Shown piece after piece: positions 1-4,271 of a stretch of DNA of 5,012 nt. The translations under genes were made by a program, and so were the position numbers. The notes under the pieces were generated by a model that ran no database searches, was not told the origin of the DNA, and was given only the letters and a program-made list of their open reading frames with translations. Position 1 is the first letter of the stretch. The number at the start of each line of letters is the position of its first letter. This stretch comes from Candidatus Glassiibacteriota bacterium. GTDB taxonomy: Bacteria > Gemmatimonadota > Glassbacteria > GWA2-58-10. The stretch covers positions 1-5,012 of the forward strand of contig JAFGTO010000317.1 of NCBI GenBank assembly GCA_016934095.1. The letters are read 5' to 3'.

Positions 1-1131
1 GATGACCGCCGGCTGGTTGTTCAGCGAGCTGACCTGCGGGCTCTGCAGCACGTTGACCCTGCCGTGGCGGGACATGGCGGTCATGATCGCGGTGATATTT
101 TCATTGGAGACACCGATCTGGAACTCGCGCGACGCTGGGCTGAGGCTCTGAGTAGCCACCGTTCCCCCGGTCAGCGCACCTGACAGTTTGGAAAGGCTGG
201 TCAAATCGGGAACCAGGGACCAGTCGATCCCTGACTCGTGGCTGTGGTCGAGGTTGATCTCGACGAAACGGGCTTCGATCAGCACCTGCCGCTGCAGGCT
301 GCTTTCCATGGCGTCAAGAAACACCTCCACCTGCATAAGGATTTCCGGAGAAGCCGTAACCTGCACTGTCCCGGAATTGGGCTCGATAATCAGCCGGTGC
401 CCCGTTTCCGTGTCGTAGCCGCCGTAACTGCCCTGTGCGGTGAGAGCCGAGGTGACCTGCTTTCCCGTGCTCAGCACGATCGCCTCCAGGCCGTTCTGGA
501 TGTCCGTCCAGAGGTTCATCGTCGCCTGGGTCTGCATGGTCGTGTTGCTCTGCGGGAGCAGCCCGGCCGAGGCTCCTCCTCCCTGGCCGGTGATGGTCAT
601 CATCCCCATTACCTGCCGGGCTGTATTGAGGTAATCGAGTTGGAAAATCCGGGTTTCCAGCTTGGGCGTTTCGATGAAGACGAAATTATCCTCGACCCGG
701 TACTTGTAGCGAGATTTCTCTAGGGCCACGTCGAGGAACTTGTAAAAAGTTACGTTCCTCAGCGTAAGGGTCAGGCTATCCTGTACTCCGGGGTCCATCA
801 CCAGGTTGAGCGAAAGACTATCGCACATCAGCTGCAGCACACTTCGCAGGTCCTGATTCACCAGGTTGACATCGAAAATGTTTTCAGCCTTGTTGAAAGA
901 ATAGTCGGGCTGCTTTTCCTCCTCGAGCTGGGGAACCGCCAGTTCGGACAACTCTTCGCTCAACGGCTCCTCCTGGAGAGTTATCCTGCCGGCGGAGGGC
1001 AGCTCGGATGCTTCGGAGAGGGGGGTTATCTGCCTGCGGTGGCAGGAGTTAAAAGCGAATGTCGAAACCATTATCATGGTCGTAACCGAGAGACCGACCG
1101 ATGAAATCAATCTGTTTGGCGCGATTCTCAT
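1..1131 (-). CDS. Outer-membrane secretin, PilQ/MshL/GspD family (C-terminus cut by window edge)
   Basis: Forms the outer-membrane channel through which a pilus, or a type II substrate, passes. The minus-strand frame from the ATG at 1131 stays open for 377 codons to base 1. The start is supported by GGAGGG just upstream (1140-1135), although the spacing is only 3 nt. Residues 1-29 look like a signal peptide: Arg2 and Arg7, then a hydrophobic stretch. Cys30 follows Phe-Asn-Ser, which is a poor lipobox, so lipidation is uncertain. Residues 38-77 are acidic and probably disordered. Residues 84-156 match an N0/STN domain (IFDVNLVNQDLRSVL). Residues 158-277 match an N1-type domain, interrupted by a Gly/Ser/Gln/Thr-rich loop at about 181-205. 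The secretin core begins with RQVLIEARFVEI (281-292) and reaches RVNVLQSPQVSSLNNQPAVI (358-377), both family hallmarks. The long N1 loop followed by LWTDIQNGLEAIV resembles MshL more than PilQ, and no AMIN domain is seen. Roughly 150-200 C-terminal residues (beta barrel) should lie outside the window. Family call is firm; subtype is inference. Confidence 0.93.
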   Translation of the reverse strand, partial: MRIAPNRLISSVGLSVTTMIMVSTFAFNSCHRRQITPLSEASELPSAGRITLQEEPLSEELSELAVPQLEEEKQPDYSFNKAENIFDVNLVNQDLRSVLQLMCDSLSLNLVMDPGVQDSLTLTLRNVTFYKFLDVALEKSRYKYRVEDNFVFIETPKLETRIFQLDYLNTARQVMGMMTITGQGGGASAGLLPQSNTTMQTQATMNLWTDIQNGLEAIVLSTGKQVTSALTAQGSYGGYDTETGHRLIIEPNSGTVQVTASPEILMQVEVFLDAMESSLQRQVLIEARFVEINLDHSHESGIDWSLVPDLTSLSKLSGALTGGTVATQSLSPASREFQIGVSNENITAIMTAMSRHGRVNVLQSPQVSSLNNQPAVI

Positions 1132-1134
1132 TAT

Positions 1135-1140
1135 CCCTCC
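1135..1140 (-). promoter_or_regulatory. Ribosome-binding site of the secretin gene
   Basis: GGAGGG on the minus strand lies 3 nt before the ATG at 1131. It is the strongest Shine-Dalgarno match near any start in this window and fixes the secretin start, although the spacing is shorter than usual. Two further in-frame ATG codons (residues 19 and 21) lie inside the hydrophobic part of the signal peptide and have no such site, so they are less likely starts. Confidence 0.65.
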
Positions 1141-1172
1141 CGGGCAAAGGGCTTATCTTGTGGAATATTTTT

Positions 1173-1259
1173 CCTGATTCCAGAAACTTTTTTGAAAGCG
1201 CAGATAGCACTCCGTCAATACCGGTCATTCCGCAAAAAACAAACCATTTGGGAATCAGG
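1173..1259 (-). repeat. Nested inverted repeat in the secretin leader
   Basis: On the minus strand CCTGATTCC (1259-1251) is the exact reverse complement of GGAATCAGG (1181-1173). Between them TTTTTTG (1240-1234) is complementary to CAAAAAA (1193-1187). The four blocks are correctly nested, so the RNA could fold into a long imperfect stem enclosing the sigma-54-like element and the TTGACG box. Alternatives are a degenerate intergenic repeat unit or chance: the inner arms are homopolymeric and weak, while the 9-bp outer match is the more notable part. Confidence 0.35.
1232..1246 (-). promoter_or_regulatory. Possible sigma-54 (RpoN) -24/-12 promoter for the secretin gene
   Basis: The minus strand reads TGGTTTGTTTTTTGC, which keeps the invariant GG-N10-GC spacing and the TGG and TTGC cores of the RpoN consensus (TGGCAC-N5-TTGC). 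The CAC of the -24 block is replaced by TTT. A start site near 1220 would give a leader of about 90 nt before the ATG at 1131. RpoN control of pilus genes is well known in other bacteria. The match lies in a T-rich stretch where such a pattern can arise by chance, and no upstream activator site was recognised. Confidence 0.3.
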
Positions 1260-1306
1260 CACAGATAAGTCCGTTTTTCTCGAGTGAGGCATTTTTTTCC
1301 TACCAG

Positions 1307-1327
1307 ACACGGCAAGCCTTGCCGCGT
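1307..1327 (-). other. Hairpin immediately after the pilO stop codon
   Basis: The minus strand reads ACGCGGCAA-GGC-TTGCCGTGT directly after the TGA of pilO. It can form a 9-bp stem with one G-U pair and a 3-nt loop. A U-tract is missing: the next bases are CTGGTAGG and then a run of A. It therefore does not fit a canonical intrinsic terminator in this direction. On the plus strand the G-U pair becomes an A-C mismatch and there is no T-run either. An RNA processing or stabilising hairpin that separates the upstream message from the secretin message is a reasonable guess; Rho-dependent or partial termination is also possible. Confidence 0.5.
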
Positions 1328-1873
1328 TCAGCTGGAGTAGTAGCTCCGCAGAATTATTTTTACTCCCACCAGGGGCGGCCTTCTGGAAACATCGAGTTTT
1401 TGCACCTCGACCAACCGCTCCAGCGAGTGCAGCCCGGCCAGGAACCGCATCACCGACTTGTATTCGCCTTGAAAAGTCAGTTCCAGATCAACGCTGCTGC
1501 GCTTGATACCATCTTCTTCCGATTCCTGGTCCGAACCCTCGACAAGTTGTCGGTTAAAATTTTGCAGCTTACTCTTTTCCGCCAGGTCAGAAAGATAGGC
1601 ATAGAGCTCGGTGAGCTGCCGCCCCTCCGGGATCCTGCGCTCGATTTCTTCGGCCAGCCGCTGCCATCTCTCGCTTTCCTCGGGCGTGGGAGGCTCATAC
1701 GAGCCGACTTGCCTGGTAATGGCCTCGATCTGCTGTTCCAGGGTCCTCAGCTTTTCGCGGTATTCCCTGCTTTTCTTGAACTGCGGCTCGAAGAGGCCGA
1801 ACCAGGCGGCCCCGAAAAAAAACAGGAAAGACAGCGGGATGATGACCTTTTTTATACCTGACGGTAAGGGCAT
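1328..1873 (-). CDS. pilO: Type IV pilus inner-membrane assembly protein PilO (GspM/MshJ-like)
   Basis: Inner-membrane protein of 181 residues, close to the usual PilO length of about 200. It partners PilN to form the periplasmic part of the alignment complex that links the cytoplasmic platform to PilP and the secretin. A short Lys-containing cytoplasmic start is followed by one transmembrane helix at about 10-28 (VIIPLSFLFFFGAAWFGL). Charged helices with coiled-coil character follow at about 32-58 and 65-82. The stretch IPEGRQLTELYAYLSDLAEK (81-100) and the C-terminal ferredoxin-like half, with LELTFQGEYKSVMRFLAGL (130-148), then LERLVEVQKLDVS, are typical of PilO. An acidic loop (EGSDQESEEDG) lies at 112-122. 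The gene starts 21 nt after the stop of the PilM-PilN gene and in the same frame, with no clear Shine-Dalgarno site, so translational coupling is likely. The family call is firm; the name PilO versus GspM/MshJ depends on the system. Confidence 0.9.
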   Translation of the reverse strand: MPLPSGIKKVIIPLSFLFFFGAAWFGLFEPQFKKSREYREKLRTLEQQIEAITRQVGSYEPPTPEESERWQRLAEEIERRIPEGRQLTELYAYLSDLAEKSKLQNFNRQLVEGSDQESEEDGIKRSSVDLELTFQGEYKSVMRFLAGLHSLERLVEVQKLDVSRRPPLVGVKIILRSYYSS

Positions 1874-1894
1874 GGCAGTCGAGATAACAGAAGT

Positions 1895-3544
1895 TCAGCC
1901 GTCCAGGAAACAGTCGACCATGAATGAGAGTTCCGTCACATCCTGTTCGTTACGGATGATTCTGGTTTCGGCTTCCGCTACTTTGGAAAAGAGTCCCGAA
2001 TTTTTCAACCTCTGGTTAAATCTGTAAAACACCGCATCCGGATTGGAACCGTTCCCGGCTTGTACCCTGCCGACGATCATGGCCCTGGTGGAATCCGACC
2101 TGTCGAATATGACCTGGTAAAGCACTACATCATCCTGGACCAGGTAGCTCAGTGCCAGGAGCAGCTCCTGCTCCGGTCCCTGACGGGTTTCGAACCTTTC
2201 GAGAAACTGCTGACGGGTCTGGGCCAGCTCCCGCTGATTGGTCACAAAAGCGATTTTGTCGAGATCGTTGTTCAACTGATCAACAACATTCTCCCGAACT
2301 TTCTCATTGTACAACCGCTCGGCCTCGGCGCTCGAGCTGCGCAGCATCAGGTAGCCGGTGGTCGTCACGATCAGCAGGACTACCGAGGCGGCCGTCATCA
2401 TCAACTGGCGGGCGCGGGCCTTGCGACGGGAGAGGTAGGTCGGCGGGACAAAATTGAGCTTGGCTTCCCGCGGTGTCTGCAGGGCGGCGCCAAAGGGCAG
2501 GGCCAGCGAGGGAAAAATCCGCTCGAGTTTCCTGGCCCTTTCACCCAGGTGCTCGTACTGCAAGCCGCTGACCGGTGCAAAGATCTCCGCCGCGATACCC
2601 AGGTTTTTGTGGAACTCTCCGGCTACCTGGTCCAGGTTGAAGGCTTCCCCGCTGAGGATAGCCAGGCTCACCCCCTCGCCGCGAAAGCGCTGTTTGAAAT
2701 AGAGAAAGCTGCGGTTGACCTCCACCAGCAGGCGGTCCCGCTCGGCAAGGTAGCGCGCACTGACGAACCTGCGCTTGGCATCCAGCTTCAGACCTCCCGG
2801 CTCCTCGGCTTCCTCTTTTACCAGCACGGAAGGAAACTCCCGCGAAAAAACCCAGTTGCCGCGGTTGGCGATCACCAGGTAGCTCCGGTCGCGCTCGAGG
2901 TGGATCATGGAGACTATTTTACCCTCGACCTGGGTACACATCAATTTCATAGCGGTGATCAGGGCCAGCGGCACTGTAGAAATCACCTGGGTCTCGAGCT
3001 CCACAGCCTCCATCAGGTTGATTATTTTCTGCGGGCTTTCCCGTGGTACTACGCCGATCAGCACATCGGACTTGCGGGTGGATTTCTTGACATTTTTATC
3101 CAGCCAGAAATCAAAACTTATGTCTTTGGGTTTGGCATCCGGAACGATTTTTTTCACCTCGCGGCGCACCACCGCCTGCATTTCGTTGCGTCCCAGCACC
3201 GGCAGCGCCACCTGGCGATGCTCCACCCCGTGCTCGTAAACCACTCCGTTGACCAGCCGTGCGGTAAAGTTCTTCTCGTGCATCAGGCCCTGGATCTGGT
3301 CGGCGGCCTCGACCACGTTCTCCATCAACGGGTCAATGGAGGAGAAATTGACCACCCTCGGCGGGGTAACGCTCTTGTCTATCTCGATTATCCGCATGAT
3401 GGTCGAGGTAGTCTGCACTCCGACAACACTGCGCCCACCCGGGCGCAGCAGGCCCAGCTTTTCCCGGATCGAGCGCTTCGCCTTAGCCGGTCTGGCTTTC
3501 TGTATCCCCGCAGGGGCTTTGTCTGCTGCAGCTTCAGGCGCCAT
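1895..3544 (-). CDS. PilM-PilN fusion protein (single-chain actin-like plus PilN, GspL-like architecture)
   Basis: A 549-residue protein that joins two normally separate pilus assembly proteins. Residues 1-30 are Ala/Lys-rich and probably disordered. Residues 40-355 correspond to PilM, the cytoplasmic actin-like protein: the opening VVGVQTTSTIMRIIEI, then LLVEVNRSFLYFKQRF (272-287), LAILSGEAFNLDQVAGEF (294-311) and LALPFGAAL (347-355) fit its strand and helix pattern. Residues 362-368 (KLNFVPP) resemble the INLLP motif at the start of PilN. A basic segment (373-379) and one transmembrane helix (about 381-400) follow. A coiled-coil stretch (403-455) and a ferredoxin-like domain (457-549) complete the PilN half. 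The PilM nucleotide motif is altered (Asp to Gln, Gly to Thr), so ATP binding is doubtful. An AGGG before the ATG at 3544 supports the start. It lies between the PilP-like gene and pilO. GspL shares this layout, so a type II secretion role cannot be excluded. Confidence 0.9.
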   Translation of the reverse strand: MAPEAAADKAPAGIQKARPAKAKRSIREKLGLLRPGGRSVVGVQTTSTIMRIIEIDKSVTPPRVVNFSSIDPLMENVVEAADQIQGLMHEKNFTARLVNGVVYEHGVEHRQVALPVLGRNEMQAVVRREVKKIVPDAKPKDISFDFWLDKNVKKSTRKSDVLIGVVPRESPQKIINLMEAVELETQVISTVPLALITAMKLMCTQVEGKIVSMIHLERDRSYLVIANRGNWVFSREFPSVLVKEEAEEPGGLKLDAKRRFVSARYLAERDRLLVEVNRSFLYFKQRFRGEGVSLAILSGEAFNLDQVAGEFHKNLGIAAEIFAPVSGLQYEHLGERARKLERIFPSLALPFGAALQTPREAKLNFVPPTYLSRRKARARQLMMTAASVVLLIVTTTGYLMLRSSSAEAERLYNEKVRENVVDQLNNDLDKIAFVTNQRELAQTRQQFLERFETRQGPEQELLLALSYLVQDDVVLYQVIFDRSDSTRAMIVGRVQAGNGSNPDAVFYRFNQRLKNSGLFSKVAEAETRIIRNEQDVTELSFMVDCFLDG

Positions 3545-3560
3545 CGATCATTACCCTAAA

Positions 3561-3579
3561 AACGATGAATGGGATCGTT
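3561..3579 (-). repeat. Dyad AACGAT-N7-ATCGTT followed by a short T-run, just before the PilM-PilN start
   Basis: On the minus strand AACGAT-CCCATTC-ATCGTT runs straight into further T residues and then AGGG, the probable ribosome-binding site of the PilM-PilN gene. The stem has only two G-C pairs, so it is too weak to be called an intrinsic terminator with confidence. It could be a weak attenuator, a structure that modulates access to the ribosome-binding site, or a protein-binding dyad. Confidence 0.3.
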
Positions 3580-3594
3580 GTCCACTACGGACAA
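3578..3594. repeat. Perfect dyad TTGTCC-N5-GGACAA
   Basis: A 6-bp perfect inverted repeat with a 5-nt centre (actac on the plus strand). It could be an operator half-site pair for a dimeric regulator or a small RNA hairpin in the leader of the PilM-PilN message. It overlaps the next dyad by two bases. Function is unknown; a chance dyad of this size is possible. Confidence 0.35.
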
Positions 3595-3653
3595 GAGTTA
3601 ACGGTGTTTATCCGCGGGCTGTCCCTGCCGGGCCGATACCGACAAGCATTCGC

Positions 3654-4244
3654 TCAAGGGGCCTTTTTCAGGGTGACCCCAGTGGATGATTTGTCCTTAT
3701 CCTTGTCCGAATTGAGTGAAACGGTGCGCTTGTGGCCGCCGTATTCGAGAATAACCGCCTGGGCGTTGATCTCGACGATAGTTTCCAGGCCGACCTGGTC
3801 CCCGCTATGGTAGGCCTTGCCGTTGATCAGCGCTTGGTAGCTGCCGGTCGTCCTGTCCAGGATCAGCCCGGTGATTTTAAGCTCCGGCATTGCAACCCCC
3901 GGCTGCATGACAGGAGCCTCCGGCTGCTCCTCGACCCACTCGCCCCTGGCGATGATCTCGATCTCCCCGGGAGTCAGGAAAGGGTTGCGGCCCACGGTAT
4001 CCGGCCACTGGATCTTTTCCCGCGGCGGCTCTGTCTGCGCCGAGTCCGGCTGCTGCCTGGAGGCGAGGGCGGCGGTCTGTCCGGGCAGGGCGGCTTCGCC
4101 GGGGGTCTCCTGCGGCGGCTGTGGCCTGACAGCCGTTATTGCGGACCCAGGCGAAGTCGCCTTGAAATAACTGAGCCAGTTATACCCTCCGGCGATAATG
4201 CCCGCCAGTGCCAGCACCGCGACTATGATGTGCTTTGCCTTCAT
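3654..4244 (-). CDS. Membrane-anchored PilP/GspC/MshK-like periplasmic protein
   Basis: A 196-residue bitopic inner-membrane protein that should bridge the PilN/PilO complex to the secretin. It has a short basic N-terminus (MKAKH), then one transmembrane helix at about 6-20, extending to 26. A Pro/Ala/Gln-rich linker (about 30-78) follows, long enough to cross part of the periplasm. The motif VGRNPFLTPGEIE (84-96) is the Arg-Asn-Pro-Phe signature common to PilP, GspC and GspB-type proteins. Residues 121-177 (ELKITGLILD, then ALINGKAYHSGDQV, VEINAQAVILEYGGHKRTVSL) form a small beta domain of the GspC homology-region/PilP type. The tail is charged, with a Asp-Lys repeat at 180-185. No lipobox Cys is present, unlike classical PilP, so anchoring resembles GspC or MshK. 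The start is supported by AGG 7 nt upstream of the ATG. The gene lies 27 nt after the IPT/TIG protein gene. The family call is good; subtype is uncertain. Confidence 0.8.
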   Translation of the reverse strand: MKAKHIIVAVLALAGIIAGGYNWLSYFKATSPGSAITAVRPQPPQETPGEAALPGQTAALASRQQPDSAQTEPPREKIQWPDTVGRNPFLTPGEIEIIARGEWVEEQPEAPVMQPGVAMPELKITGLILDRTTGSYQALINGKAYHSGDQVGLETIVEINAQAVILEYGGHKRTVSLNSDKDKDKSSTGVTLKKAP

Positions 4245-4271
4245 TTATTTGCCTATTCCAGGCTCCAATTA

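Larger units (their letters stand above)
1132..1327 (-). other. 196-nt non-coding gap between pilO and the secretin gene
   Basis: This is the longest gap in an otherwise tight gene string and is more AT-rich than the flanking genes. Read on the minus strand it carries, in order: a hairpin directly after the pilO stop, an A-run, a possible micro-ORF (1292-1215), a sigma-54-like element (1246-1232), a TTGACG box (1218-1213) that resembles a -35 element but lacks a good -10 partner, the two halves of an inverted repeat (1259-1251 and 1181-1173), and the secretin ribosome-binding site. This arrangement suggests that the secretin gene has its own promoter or an mRNA leader, but nothing in the gap proves it. 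An open frame from 1315 to 1049 overlaps the secretin start in another frame and does not look coding. Confidence 0.6.
3545..3653 (-). other. 109-nt gap before the PilM-PilN gene, with two adjoining dyads
   Basis: This gap begins with a GC-rich tract after the PilP-like stop and contains two perfect inverted repeats near the PilM-PilN start. No clear sigma-70 or sigma-54 promoter was found. TTGTCC on the minus strand (3594-3589) could be a weak -35-like box, but no convincing -10 element follows. The gap is larger than the other upstream spacers (27 and 21 nt), so an internal regulatory site is plausible. Confidence 0.45.

Noticed and set aside
238..723. Plus-strand open frame of 161 codons opposite the secretin gene
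   Set aside because: It lies opposite the well-supported secretin frame, its product has no recognisable motif, and no ribosome-binding site was evident.
1173..1259. Insertion-sequence or MITE ends
   Set aside because: The inverted arms are short, no flanking target duplication was seen, and there is no transposase. A structured leader is as likely.
1049..1315. Minus-strand 88-codon open frame that runs into the secretin start
   Set aside because: It begins at a non-ATG start with no clear ribosome-binding site. It overlaps the secretin N-terminus in another frame, and its product shows no domain or signal. The overlapped secretin start has a strong GGAGGG site.
1307..1327. Intrinsic terminator after pilO
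   Set aside because: The hairpin is good, but no U-tract follows on the minus strand (an A-run does instead), nor a T-run on the plus strand, so only a hairpin is annotated.
1132..1327. Cyclic-di-GMP (GEMM) riboswitch before the secretin
   Set aside because: I looked because these often control pilus genes, but the conserved GEMM core sequence blocks were not found in the gap.
1319..1861. Plus-strand open frame of 180 codons opposite pilO
   Set aside because: It mirrors pilO almost exactly, and the PilO translation has a transmembrane helix, coiled coil and family motifs, while the antisense product has none.
2060..3559. A 499-codon plus-strand open frame lying opposite the PilM-PilN gene
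   Set aside because: It is antisense to a gene with clear domain content. Its translation is rich in His, Gln and Arg without any domain, as expected from the complement of a GC-biased coding strand.
3691..3708. Short tandem hexamer repeat (TTGTCC, TTATCC, TTGTCC)
   Set aside because: It simply encodes the Asp-Lys repeat in the charged tail of the PilP-like protein. The match of TTGTCC to the dyad at 3578-3594 is probably coincidental.
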